From contig JARBJD010000189.1 in the NCBI GenBank assembly GCA_033064195.1, positions 81,545 through 145,544 of the forward strand: DNA of 64,000 nt. Direction: 5' to 3'. This DNA comes from Blattamonas nauphoetae (lineage: Eukaryota > Preaxostyla > Oxymonadida). Position 1 is the stretch's first letter, and the number at the start of each line of letters is the position of its first letter. The position numbers and the translations under genes are program-made. The notes under the pieces are model-generated. The model was not told the DNA's origin and searched no databases. It saw only the letters and a list, made by a program, of their open reading frames with translations. Below are positions 33,463-45,190 of the stretch, one piece after another.

Positions 33463-34158
33463 ATGAACAGTTTCCTCGTCATCCTCACTCTCCTCCTCTC
33501 CACCGAATCACACCTCCCAAATACCCCAACCTCTTTTCTATCACTTCTAAGCACCCTCAACAACAACAGAAATGAAGATGGTCCTCCCACATCGAAAATG
33601 TTGAGGCTGAACAAGGATGTCGTGATCTCCTGGACCATCCCAATCCGATCGGAAGATGTGTCGTTGATTGGGAATGGTACCACATTCCTGTTCCAGGAAC
33701 ACGACTGGCCTAATTCGGAAAATGCTGTGTCGTCTCGGAATCAGCAGTCAACAACAAGAACGTCACCCAGATCTCCACAATGGAGTGATGATGAAACAAC
33801 AGCCACGATGTTCATGTTTGACGTTCGGAACAGCACGTTTTGTGTTGAAGGAGTGCATGCGCTGGTGAATTCGGAGTCGAAATCAATCTGCTCTTTGGCT
33901 GGCTCTTTTGTGCGGTTTTCGAGCAGCTCGATCACATCGAGCAGCGATATGTGCCCGTTCGTGATCATGGGATCTTCAAATGGGGAGAGATGTTTGGGAT
34001 CGACGGTGATGTTGTGTTGTGTTCGGCATTCATCTGGATGGGACTGGATTGTGCCGTTTGTTGGTGTGGGGGATCCATTTACATGCACATCTTCTCCATT
34101 TTCATTCCTACCCTCGAATCCTGTCGCGATGATCGTCTGGCCACACTCTGGAAGATGA
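33463..34158 (+). pseudogene. Truncated duplicate of the first surface protein's N-terminus
   Basis: It starts MNSFLVILTLLLSTESHLP. For about 200 codons it is nearly identical to the gene at 10,626, including the signal peptide, the QSTTRTSPRSPQWSDDE region and FVRFSSSSITSSSDMCPF. After GVGDP at about 34,073 similarity ends abruptly and the frame closes 28 codons later. The part from the start to the break is a segmental duplication that includes the leader upstream. It may be secreted as a short peptide, but loss of the whole module region makes a pseudogene more likely. Confidence 0.75.
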
Positions 34159-35772
34159 CCATGGACGAGTGAGAGAGAAGCAGACCACAATCTCGATCCT
34201 GTCGACAAGGAACCAATTCATCTATCTGTGAGAGTCCTTCAGGTCTGGTGGGTTCTCAGGGCTGAGGATGTGGTCGTGTGGGGGAAGGACACGACCAGAA
34301 AGTGTGAATACGACACAGTTTCGTTGGATTCGAACAAATGGAGAGACAATGTCTGTGGATAAACCGGAAACATGAATGAAGTTCGCGAGTCAAGGTTGTC
34401 GGTGGTGAAAAGTGTTCGGATGAGAATTCGTTAGTGTTGAACGATTGTGAACACAATCGACGTCTTCCCAACATCTGTGATGGAAACTATCCAGAAGATA
34501 TGAATGGAAGAGTCCTGTCTTCCTGTCAATCAGTGCGCAATACTGCGCCAATCCCAATCAGACGAGCAGTGGAGACTGGAGTTGTTGAGATGCTCGCTGT
34601 GGAGTTTCCCTCAGGAAACTGTTCGTTCAATGTCACACTCATCAAATAATTTGGTGTTGAAAGTCCGTTCCGTCGAACTATATCAGGAACAACAAAGCTG
34701 ACTCACAATGACACCGTAACAATCATTCACAATGGAGTGTCTCGGTCGTAACCTTGTCTCCTTTTCGATGGTCAACTCGTTGAGCCATCGTTGCAGTTTG
34801 AGCCTTGCATGGACATATCAAGCTCGACAATGGTCGAACCGAGGAGATCTTTGTGGTTGGGATGGATTGCAACGTTCTCCATCCATTCATCGACGCTGAG
34901 CGATAATTCTCTCGCTGAGCGATGTTCCCAGCGTTTCTACAACAATTTTCTGAACAGATGACAATGTCATCGCTGACCAATTCAGCCCAGTGGATGCAAC
35001 TCACACTGAACATGGCAGAGCTGGTGCTGCGGACGGACCTTTCTTCAACAACGAGTTGTCCAGGTGAAGAACCATTTCAGTTCTCAATCTCGTTTCTGTC
35101 ACGGTCCATTTGACAAGTACTGGATCTGTGGCGTCGACAGTCAGGGAGGAAGATACGATGGTGAACTAAGTTTATCTGGATACATCAGCAATGAAGACAG
35201 CGAGGCTATCGGTGATTGTTGTGTTCACATCAGAGTTTGTCGTTCAGGCTGTAAGAAAAAAGGATGGTCGGTGACCAAATCGCACGGAAGTTGTCTCATT
35301 TCTCAACCGAGCTTCCTCGGGATGTGAGAGAACTAATTCGATGTTGGGTTCCGAAATTTGCCTTCTTGTTCGACAGAGTTGTCTCCGATTTGCACCATCT
35401 GTCAACACCAAACTTGGAGATGGTGAATTTCAGACTGTTGTCGAGACATACAGCCGAATCTCTGAGAGCTCGTGAGTTCGCAACAGACAATTTTGTGGTC
35501 GTTGTGTCCTCAGGGAGAGAGAAGGAAGCGACACAGAGTTTGATGATCGTCAATGCCAGTCGGAGATGAATGAATGGTGGTGAAATCGCAAGGGTCGTCA
35601 CCTTTCTCGACGGAGCTGTTTCGTGGTGCGGGGAAACTGACAGTGTCTTTGAAGACAAACGCATAAAGGAACGTAATTACATTCGTTTTCGAAATAGCAA
35701 TGCGAGTTGAAGTTGTTGGGGGTCTGACAGACATATACTGCCCGACACGACGCGTTGATCCAGCTGTAAAAT
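34159..35772 (+). pseudogene. Decayed remainder of a surface-family gene
   Basis: Plus-strand fragments in shifting frames keep family-like phrases, for example a module end FPSGNCSFNVTLIK near 34,600 and VVGGLTDIYCPTRR near 35,715. It is therefore probably the dead body of the gene whose N-terminus precedes it. No continuous frame survives. Confidence 0.45.
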
Positions 35773-37384
35773 GGTGATATTTTTCTGAATAAAGAGACAA
35801 TATGTTTTAATTTTCTATCAATGATAATTAAGAGAGTTCAACACCTTGTGACAAAAAATTGGACACCAAAAAATTCTGGATGACGTGAAAACTGTAGAAC
35901 AAAATTAATGATGGACGTGCTCTTCGCGACATGACACGTGATTCACTTCATCCTGTTCGATCCCTCGAACTTTAATTTTTTTCACTGTACGGGAGTAACA
36001 CTCGAGGAGGCTGTCACTGAATGAGAGAACGCTGATTCCATTACTTTCTTGTGGGATCGAGTTCACGCCTCACATGATTTTTCGACAAAGGAAGTCCAAT
36101 GTGACGTAAATCGCATTCTTTTAAAAGAATTGAAACGAGGGTTCACGAAATGTGTTTGATGAGGTTAAAGTCGGTCAAGATAGTTTGAAGGTGTTTCTGA
36201 CCGATATTGACCTGTTTGATTCTTTGAAGTTTCATGTTTTTTCTTGTTTCATCCAGTTTTATCTCTGAGAAGGATCCGTGTCTGGTGGAGAGGGTCTATC
36301 TTTCCCTCAGTGAGAAATTGGACAAAGGATCACGGCATTGTTTTCCGTCAATGATCTCTTCCGCCACGACAAGTTTACAGTTTCAACTAAACCTAGCTCA
36401 TCACCAAATCCCGAGTTTGCTTTGATGATCACACAACCTTGATTCTCAGCGTGGTGTGACTTTTCTCTTTGTGACTTCTTCAATTGCTCTCGTCCTCTCT
36501 CTCGCACGTTCTTCACATCGCCAAACAGACAAAGCTTATGAATAAAACATTTTCATAGAGTGCCATTTCCGAAGGCGCAGCGATTTTGAAAATCATGACG
36601 AAGAATGCAAGGAACTCTCTGCGATTCATGGAGATCGAATCGACTCCCATTGAGGAAGGATTGGAAGAAACGGTGTGATTTTTTGATTTTGATTTCTCTC
36701 TTTCGATGAACGGCTGAACTGTATGACAGGGTTTTGAATCCGATTTGAACATAATTCAGTGTCTTGATGGTTTCCAACTGTAGCTGGCCTTTTCATTTCG
36801 CAACTCACAGTTGATTGTCGGTATTCAGCGCATCGGTGTCCTTTGATACTGCATTGACAGAGACATGGAGCGAGCGAGTTGACTCGTTTCTTCCTTTTCC
36901 TTTTCTTCATTCAATCAACTTCTATCTATCACTTGACATTCACAATCTTGGATCCTTTCAGGAGTGATATCTGTTGTGAATCACGTGTCATGTCGTTCGA
37001 AGTATGTCCCCCTACAGTAGCATTTCATGTCATACTCTCTTATTTTTCATGATTGTTCTTCCAAAAATTTCACAGAGATGTATAACTCAAGGTAGCTGAA
37101 GTGTGTGTAAAATGAACTCTCAACTCTCTCTTGTTCTGTGAAAAATCAAAAATTACAGCCGGATCAGGACGTCGTGTCGGGCAGTATATCAGTGTCGATG
37201 ATAAGCTTGCACCGAGAGCTGTTTTGTACCAGCATACAAACCTCCAGTTTCGAACAATTCTCGATAAGAAACTCGGAGATGGTGTTTTGATGTTTATTCA
37301 GGCAGAATGCTGACCCCAGTGATCTTGATAATCCGTGATGGAAGATGCGGCTACGACTGGTTGTAGTCCGCCTCATTTTAACAA
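35773..37384. other. AT-rich region without a supported gene
   Basis: Short frames only. A segment near 37,153-37,190 is an inverted, imperfect match to 35,730-35,768 (ACTGCCCGACACGACG shared). Nothing else structured was seen. Confidence 0.45.
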
Positions 37385-39434
37385 TATAGTCTGGACAAAA
37401 CCCGATACTTTGATAAAACCCGATACTGTTTCGGTGTTGATCTAGACACATCATTTATTTTTTGGCTTCTTTCTCCCGTTTTACGAAATATGTTGGATTC
37501 AAAATAGGTCATAACTGGAGAATACTTGAAAATGAAGTGAATCAAATATATTACGTGCAAAATTGATACTTGCCTGCGATAGATTCAGGATTCTTGTTCA
37601 TCATCATCACGCACCATCTCACGCCGATTGATCCTTCTCCGAGGTTCGGGACACGCTCCCTCACTTTCAGATCGGGAGTGGCTTCGACGTCGACGTGGAG
37701 TTGGTCGTCCCCTCAGGATACTTGATTGAGAATCGCGAGAATTACGATCGCGACGAACTGCAAAATCCGTGATGAGTGTCTGTTTCCGTCCAGGTAATTT
37801 TACAGTGTCGTGAAAAGTTGTCAACAGTGATCCGTGATTTGTTACGACCTCATCGGGAGGTAGAAACGAACTTGGTTTCATGTTGAGGTTGGTTCGAGTG
37901 CGAAATTCTTCAAGAAAGGTAATATCAATTTGAGGACAAAATCTTTTCAGATTCTGCACAGCCGCTTCGAGCGAAATTGGATAACAGCCACATCGATTAA
38001 ATGAGGCTAAAATCGAAGAAGATTTAAACGCTTCTCTCAGAGCGTCAGGAAGTGCCTTCGCGAGATTCGTGCGATATTCGACTATGCTCGACGTCGATGG
38101 AGGAACGAATAATCTTTTGAGTTGTTGCTTCAGATTCGAGAAAACAAACTGATCACACACCTGAAGAATGTGCGAGGTGTGAGATGGGTAGAGGAGTATG
38201 TGGATGTGGTTTTGTTGACAGAGAGAAATGATTTCCGGATTTCGCCTTGTAAGATGCCCATCCATCAGTAGGAGTGCATTCCGATTGGTCTTGTGGATTT
38301 GTTGCCGAAATGCGACGATTTCTGGAATGATGTGATTTGACATAATTTCGATGTATGTTTTCGTATTCATCCATCCTGACTCGTTGTATTCGACATGAAT
38401 GTGCTGTTGTGGAAATTTTTCGAATTCTTTTACGGGAAGCTTGGACGGCCATAGTAAAATGGGATCAAGATGGATTCCAGTGGAATTGACCGTTCCAACG
38501 AGTGTCACATTTTGTACGCGAGAAGCGGAAGGAATTGGAGGACATTGTTCGCCAGCAAAGTAAACGACCAGAGAAGAATTGTCCTCTCCGATCCGGAGAG
38601 ATGATTCGTCCAAGTTGAATATCAAGTCATCGTGGATGTTTTCCAATCTCACAGTACTCTCCAGCAGTTCGTACCAACCGACAATGTTAGCAAGAGTGGA
38701 TGCTTTCAATCGGTCTGGGTCTAAATATCCGGGTTTCATAGAGTCGAGGAGAGAATGACGTTTTAGGAATGCGTTGACATTCCACATACTCAATGACGGG
38801 TGATCAGGATTGAATCTAGGACTCTTTGAATAGATGATATTCATCTAAAAACGGAAAAAAGTGAAAAAATAAGACTTCTTGGAGGATCTCCGCTTTTTTC
38901 ATCGGTTTTTTCTCAGCGATCTTGGTCAGAATTTTATCATACAACTCATTTTCGTCTTGAGTTGTCAATAGTGTCGGTCTTCCATCTTTTCCTGGTGGGC
39001 GATTTTCTTTTTCCGCTCTCCTTCCTCTCTTTAGTGCCGCTTCGCTGCAGACTCCGGCTTGGACGACAGTATCAAGCGTCACGTTCTGTTCTGCGTAAAT
39101 CTTTAATCCTCTTTCCACGCGAGATGGAAGTGATCTGATGTCACTTCCACTCATGAGATGTGAAACATCTCGTGGTGAAAGTGGAGGCGAGATCGGGCTG
39201 TCCTTTTCCATTGTTGTGGGTCTGATCACATTTCACTTCATCAACATTCACAATTACCAGTTCTGGTTTTCAAATGATGATCGTTTATTACTCATTCTTC
39301 CACTTGAAAACAAAAAGATGAAATGATGAAAAGTGATTGTGGAGGAAATGTCATCAACAAAAAAATGATGGACACCAGCGGTACCACGGAGGGTATCGGG
39401 TTAAATCAAAGTATCGGGTTTTGTCCTGACTATA
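37385..39434 (-). mobile_element. DDE transposon, family 3, copy 2 (inverted)
   Basis: It is nearly identical to the copy at 29,499-31,550 but in opposite orientation, with the same tips (TATAGTCTGG at the left, CCTGACTATA at the right) and TA at both ends. The host reads TTTTAACAA-TA-CTCGTC across the insertion. It sits in non-coding sequence. Confidence 0.95.
37585..39211 (-). CDS. pogo/Tigger-like DDE transposase, second intact copy
   Basis: The exon-2 protein (38,844 to 37,585) matches the other copy residue for residue except Val for Ala in the segment QNVTLVGTVN. The DD35D triad is intact. Exon 1 runs from 39,211 to 38,876. The intron (38,845-38,875) is 31 nt. As a minus-strand copy of an intact gene it can supply enzyme for the first copy and for any related non-autonomous elements. 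Confidence 0.92.
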
Positions 39435-41352
39435 CTCGTCAATAAGATCGTTCCCCTATACTGGTTGAGGCATAGATGCTAAAATTGGTCAGCGAAAGAG
39501 ATGTATGTTGCAATTGTTGGAATTTTTGAAGTTGTCGGATAGAGGATCCCTGTTGGAGGGTTATTTACGGTTTGCCTTTGTTTAAATACCACTCTCCCGG
39601 TATCGATGGGACCTTGATTTTGTGGATCTCGGCTTCGCTTATCGTGCGTTGTCATTGCTGATTCTGTCCTCCTCTCCTTTTGAGTTTGTTCATTGCATGA
39701 TGGTAATGGACTTTACCACGTCATTGTGTCTATCGAAGTCGCTGTCTTCAGGTGAAGATAATTGAAATTGTCGAGGGTTCTTCCTCCGAAGGATCGGCAT
39801 GTTCAGACCCGTCCGACTGGAGGGATCCAATCTGATAACATTCGCCGGTTTGTCGTCCTTTCATATCGTTGATGCGTATTCCTGCCTCCTCATCGTAGGG
39901 TTGTCTCCTATTCTGTCTGTGTTCTGGACTCTGAGTCCGGTTGGTGAAGTGTGCGATTTCTTGTACAACTAACCTTCGCACCCGTGATGAACACTAATTC
40001 GACGGGAATCACCAAATCGAAAAGACACTGAGCTAATAACTACATCTGGAGTTGGTGAATGATTCGAGGATCAATCTGCTCCAACTAGGTGTCGAGTGAG
40101 CCCTTCGCTGACAAAATGTCTGGATACGAGATCCGTGAGCTACTATTGCTAACTAGCGTGTCATGGGAGAGTGGGTTTGTGGGTTGTACTGCCGGAGAAA
40201 AGCAAATATTTGTTGACAGAAGTGAGGTCTCAATAATATGATTGACCATCAAAGGAGCATCAACTTGTTAAGGATCGATATTGGAAAGAGATATTTTCAT
40301 GAGTAACGATGAGGAGGTGGCATAAATGTATTTGAATGAAGAAATTGACCAGGCCTACCCATTAATAACTTATTCTTATAATTGATCACACCATATATCT
40401 CGTCATGAGAGGAGCCCCAGGTTTCGTATTGAACCTACTGGAAGGGCGGTTCAAGAACTCACTCACAAACATCAGCAGAGCTCACAAGCCACGTTGGCAC
40501 CATTCTAACGCGTCTCCTGCCGCTCGTACCTCTCCGCACACACAGCATTCATCCCACTACAGCTGACCACCTCACAAACCTCGGCTACTGTGAGACGACC
40601 ACCCCACAACCCACTCTCTCCACGATCAAGACCTGCAGTTCTCCAACAATCTGAGTGAGCCACACAAACACACAAGAATCAAAGAAAACAGGGAGAACGA
40701 CAAAGAAACAGAGCAAACCACGAAAACACGAAATACACCACAACCCTACACACCCCAATTTCAGTCACAGCACTCCCCCACATCACGTTCCGATCCGACG
40801 TCATCAATACCAGCGCGACTGTATCTTCCAACGACCCAGCCAGATGAGGTCACACAACAGGCGTCGCTCCTCTCCCTCCGTCTTCTTTTCTTCCGCATTC
40901 ACTCGTCCTGATGCCTTCTGGTATCTCCACAAACACACGCGGCAGTTGAGTTCCAATTCTGACAAGATCAACAATTCAACAGCAGACAGAATGTAGGAAA
41001 GAGAGTTTATTACAGCCGAAAGGGTGAAAATTACGACGATGATGTGGAGACATGTGTGAGAGAGTGGTTGGAGGTCACCAAGTTTTTGTGGTCCATCCTG
41101 GATTGAAATGGATATAGGGTTGTTCATCATCTCTTTCTTGTGTTTCATCCTTCATCTTTGGTGCGATTCGGATAGTATTGACACTTTCTATCTCATATAC
41201 TTGATTTTCGGTCAGATCTAACAAAATAACCTCTTTCTCGCTATCAATTCACTAATATTCATCATTTCACTGAATTTGAATTAAACTATGTGTAATTGTG
41301 GTCATAGTGCAAATAAAAGGGTGAAAAATTTCAACAATAACCCAGAAAACGA
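39435..41352. other. Non-coding region between transposon and repeat block
   Basis: No frame has motifs or convincing composition. Two short frames (near 40,655-40,996 on the plus strand and 40,804-41,148 on the minus strand) overlap each other and look like chance. Confidence 0.4.
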
Positions 41353-41455
41353 CGGACTGCCTCTAGCAATACGCGGACTGTCCCTAGCAAAAATGGACTG
41401 CCCCTAGCCCAAAAAATGGACTGCCTCTAGTCATAACGCGGACTGCGCGTAGCAA
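41353..41455. repeat. Five degenerate copies of a GGACTGCCCCTAGC unit
   Basis: The motif GGACTG(C/T)C(C/T)CTAGC(A) recurs five times in about 100 bp with spacings of 19-23 bases. The spacer ends alternate between ACGC and AAAAAT types. It lies just outside the left end of the large repeat block. Confidence 0.85.
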
Positions 41456-41488
41456 CACCCGGGAGAAGTGCCTTGGAAAGAGATGAAC

Positions 41489-43566
41489 AGTGGTTATAGA
41501 AGTGAATAGAGAACCAATCTGAAATTGTCATTGAAATCAAAACTAAAAGTCAAGTCCGATTGACCAATTTTGAATCTTGTATTAAAAGGAATTTATGACA
41601 TTTTGATGACATCAATATTTGGCCTACATTCTAAAAATATGTCCAATATTTTGACCTCGTGAAAAGTGTCAATTTTGAAGCAAATTTTGGCAACATTCGA
41701 AAAAATGTTGGCGCTTTTTTGGTGTTTTTCTCTTTTTTACCACAAATCAATGAAATCCAATGTGAGAACCATTTCGAATAATTCTGCAAAAAATTCTAAA
41801 ATCTCGGGGACACTGTCGGTCATCGATCAAGACAATCCTGATGAAAATCGGTTGAGAATTCGTCGAACTGTGTACCGAACTTTGGTCCAAAAAGTGACCA
41901 AAAAAGTCGATGTTCCGATTTTGCTACTATGAACCGCTTTATGGCTCAAATTGTGTTGAAACACGTTTGATTGTGACGGAAATCATTTTGAAAGGTAGGA
42001 TTTTCGATAAAAAGCACTTCTGAGATTTTTGGTTTGATCCGACCCATTGAGGTTTTTTCGCGTTTTTTGAGATTTTTTTAGAAAAGGTATGGACGTTCGG
42101 GACTATGTCCTTTTGATCACTTTTCGTCGTCTTATGGTGTTTTTGGGTGTGAAAACGCTAGTTGGCGTCTTTTTGTGTCATTCATCTCTGAAAACTTTTG
42201 ACACCTCTACATTCGGACACTTTTTCATGAATTTTCACATTTCACTACTTTCACTTCATTTACTCCGTTATTGCATCATTTTAACGAACATAAGTCAACG
42301 CGAGACGTATAGCACATTTCGTTAGTTTCATTTTGTTGGTTCTTCGATCACACCTCTGACGACACATTTGCACCAACATTTTGACACTATGGATTTTTTA
42401 ATCTGATTTTCACTGCAAATCCTTCTTTCTCACGGTATGAGTAAGGTGTGCTCAAATTTTGAGGAGATTTTGTCGGATAGTTCTCTCATAAAGTCACTTT
42501 TTCATGTTTTCACTTCTCAACTTTTGACCGTTTTTGTCACTTCAAAACCGACTGTAGTCCCTTTCATTTCATCACTTTTGCTCCCCATTTCACATTTGAT
42601 CTCTTCACCATTCCTCTTCATTTTGCTCATATCACTTCCATTTTGTGGGTCGTTCTCACTTCACTAGCACATCATTTTAGTCAACTTTTCATCAACTTTT
42701 TCACAAAAACAGAGTAAAAGAAAGCGAAACAAGCAACAATGAAACGGGCAAGTATGAAACTGAGAGGGAAATTGACGAACGTGAAAACGGTGTGAAATGT
42801 GACACCAATAGAGAAAATGTCGCTTGTGTTCTCGGTTTTATGTCTTAAAAACAACAAAATTGATTCAAAAATGTTCGTGAAATGTTGGATTTTCCGGAAA
42901 AATACCGAGATATGAAGTGAGCCGTTGAATGGCGGATCTCTGCAAAAGTCCGGAAAACTCAGTAAACGAGAATTAGTGTGTTGTATTTGAGAAAAAGTTA
43001 CAGAGAAAGAAACATGAATGAAGTGGTTAAAAAGAGGAAACAACCAGAAAACGAAGACGGAAGTGGTCATGAAAATGAAAACATAACTAGTGAAAATGAA
43101 CTTTTTTCAACAAATTATCATTCGAACAAGAGACTGATGGTCTCTGAAAGATTTTTACAAAATTCTGTGATAAGTGAACAAGTAGTAGTGAAAGAAAGGA
43201 CACATTTTGGAACAGTTGGCTCAAAATGGGGAAATGAAGGAATTATCAGTTGGTAAAAAAAGATTGAAAATGGCAGAAAAGATTCATTTCCACCAAAACA
43301 TTCAATTTAGTGAAAACGAGAGGTCTGTACGACGACTGGTCGAGGAGGATCACCCACAACAAAATTCAGGGTTGATCACCTTGACCAGAACAAGGAGGTA
43401 TTACTATCCCGACTTTTTTCTCAATTTGTTTTCAATTGATTTCATTTCACAAAAAAGTTGAATAAAAACAAAATTGAGATGAAAATGAGAGGTGGAAACA
43501 ACAAAAAGATGACCCGTCAAATGTGTGACGGGTTTTGGAAAGTGACGGGTTTTGGAAGGAGGGTAC
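41489..43566 (+). repeat. Large repeat block A, copy 1 (about 2,078 bp; candidate Polinton terminal repeat)
   Basis: It starts AGTGGTTATAGAAG and ends ...GGAGGGTAC. A direct copy lies at 47,442-49,519 with only scattered single-base differences, and an inverted, more diverged copy at about 45,490-47,123. It is AT-rich with many TTTTCAC/TTTCACT phrases and no convincing coding frame. At its inner end sit a hairpin (ACCCGTCA/TGACGGGT, 43,512-43,533) and a tandem TGACGGGTTTTGGAA. Long terminal repeats that start with AG are typical of Polintons, but both inner ends cut into genes, so it could also be a mobile unit of its own. Confidence 0.85.
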
Positions 43567-44156
43567 AACTGATACGGTTTTCCATTATCTTCAACCTTCT
43601 CAACCTCATTCTTTTTGAACTTCCTTCGTGCATCCATGAGACAAGAATTGAATGCTGCTTTGTCGCGTGGTTCAGCTAGTAATATACATTCTTCAAATCC
43701 ATCAAAGGTCTGCACTTCTCTTTTTTCCATTTGTTCATTTTTCTTTTTAATGATCAACAGATTCTTCATCCAATGATCCATCAACTTCTCTTCAATTGAT
43801 TTCAGTTTCCATGTCATTCTGAACACCTGCTTTTTCAGTTCATCTTTGTTCACTCTTGGATTTGCTTTCATGTTTTCAACAATCATTCGGTGAGCGAGTC
43901 GATCTTCTGACGCCATCTGTTGTCGAAGTTTGACTTGTTCAATAAAATCTGGAATGAGATTGAGATCGAGATTCTTTGTTGGATGTGGAAACTCGAGATC
44001 TGTGTGTTGAAGCATATTCAGAAGAAATGATCTGTGATGTTGATAATTCTTACTGTCGGGATTGTACGTTCGACCATCGCTAAATTGAAATTGTGTATTC
44101 GGAAAGAGGTCTCGAATTTCTTGAATTCTATTTTTGATTGGTTTTAGCAGTGCCAT
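43404..44156 (-). CDS. Polinton-associated hypothetical protein, C-terminus cut by block A
   Basis: An open frame of 250 residues starts MALLKPIKNRIQEIRD. Residues 1 to about 196 (up to GKPYQLY) look like a genuine, mostly helical, charged protein (LLIIKKKNEQMEKREVQ, DKAAFNSCLMDARRKFKKNE). The last 54 residues are encoded by block A and recur, also in frame, at the end of the other block copy in an unrelated context, so they are not native. I do not recognise the fold. It is probably one of the virus-like element's own genes, since it lies between block copies and next to another small gene in the same orientation. Confidence 0.6.
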   Translation of the reverse strand: MALLKPIKNRIQEIRDLFPNTQFQFSDGRTYNPDSKNYQHHRSFLLNMLQHTDLEFPHPTKNLDLNLIPDFIEQVKLRQQMASEDRLAHRMIVENMKANPRVNKDELKKQVFRMTWKLKSIEEKLMDHWMKNLLIIKKKNEQMEKREVQTFDGFEECILLAEPRDKAAFNSCLMDARRKFKKNEVEKVEDNGKPYQLYPPSKTRHFPKPVTHLTGHLFVVSTSHFHLNFVFIQLFCEMKSIENKLRKKSG

Positions 44157-44247
44157 TTACTACAAATTAAAAAATCCGAAAATAAAAAAGTTGAGCGTTT
44201 ATTTCTGTTTTCTCAGATGGGGCTTTTTCTTAGCGGTCAGCCATGCA

Positions 44248-44841
44248 CAGGGGTTAGGCATTGTGCCCACGGTGCCCAGCTTTTTTGTGCTCAGGATGTA
44301 GCGGCTGTTCAAATTCCTTTTTCTTGCATTCTGAATCTTTTATAGTGTCCACATTTCCTGTGGATTTTCGAGCAAAACGGTAAAATCTCATTTCTTGCGA
44401 AAATAGATCGCACTGTTTTTCTAGTCACATTTTGAACACATTTAGCCCGAATTGAATGATAAAGAATTAAAAAAGGAGTCAATTATGTCGAAAATGAACG
44501 AGGTGACGAATATTCATGGTGTTTTATGTGATGATTATTAATCTCAGTGACACACATTTTTTTTCGTGGGGCAGATCCAGCCAAAATCATCCACACCTCT
44601 CCTCAGTGACTTTTCATTTTAACAACCAGTATTTAACGATGAAATGAACCATCTTTCAAGAAGTGGAAAAAAACAAAAAAAATCTTCAAAAGGGGAATTG
44701 AACCCCTTTTGCTTGAACAATCGCTGAAATCAGTCGAAATCGTGGCGCTTATTTTGGCGCCGGTGCTCAGCCCCCCGGACGACAAGCTGAGCACCGATGT
44801 GCTCAGCTTGTCGCCATTGTGCCCAGCTCACCTAATGCCTG
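44248..44841. mobile_element. Non-autonomous hAT-like 594-bp element, copy 2
   Basis: Nearly identical to the copy at 18,141-18,734. It is flanked by the direct repeat GCCATGCA (about 44,240-44,247 and 44,842-44,849). It lies within the last codons of the minus-strand gene to its right. Start is accurate to about two bases. Confidence 0.88.
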
Positions 44842-45190
44842 GCCATGCACCAAGTCTAATTCTGAACACTTCACTTCCGCCAATCTCTCGATATGTGAAT
44901 GGAACCAGAACTTTAGTGTTCTCACCGACGAGTTCACAATTGTATTTCTTCAGTTCATTTTCGACGAATGATTGAGTGTAGTGTCGACGTTTCGCAATGT
45001 GAGGTCTGTTTCCTTGATTCCACAACTTTGGTTTTATTCTCCATTCAACTCCCTCATGAACATACGTCACCGGCACATTATTTCTGACATACTCAGAGAC
45101 TGGCGAACAGTTCTCTTCTCTCATTGATTCAATTAATGCTTGTTCTGAACTTTCTCGACGTCTTTCCTTGTTCATTTCAGTTGGATTCAT
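44842..45190 (-). pseudogene. Small Polinton-associated protein gene interrupted near its 3' end by the hAT-like element
   Basis: A frame starts MNPTEMNKERRR and encodes a charged protein of about 117 native residues up to FRIRLGAW, then enters the mobile element and stops after three foreign residues. Across the insertion the frame continues for about a dozen more residues (Lys-rich) to a TAA, so the element cost the protein only its basic tail. The protein contains a Tyr/Lys-rich middle (RPHIAKRRHYTQSFVENEL). Family not recognised. The gene points the same way as the 250-residue gene to its left. Confidence 0.6.

Noticed and set aside
40655-41148. Two overlapping opposite frames of about 113 codons
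   Set aside because: Neither has recognisable motifs or a good start context; they shadow each other.
41666-43461. Recurring frames of 60-130 codons in block A, present in all copies
   Set aside because: They recur only because the block is repeated; composition is AT-driven and no motif is visible, and the inverted copy does not preserve them.
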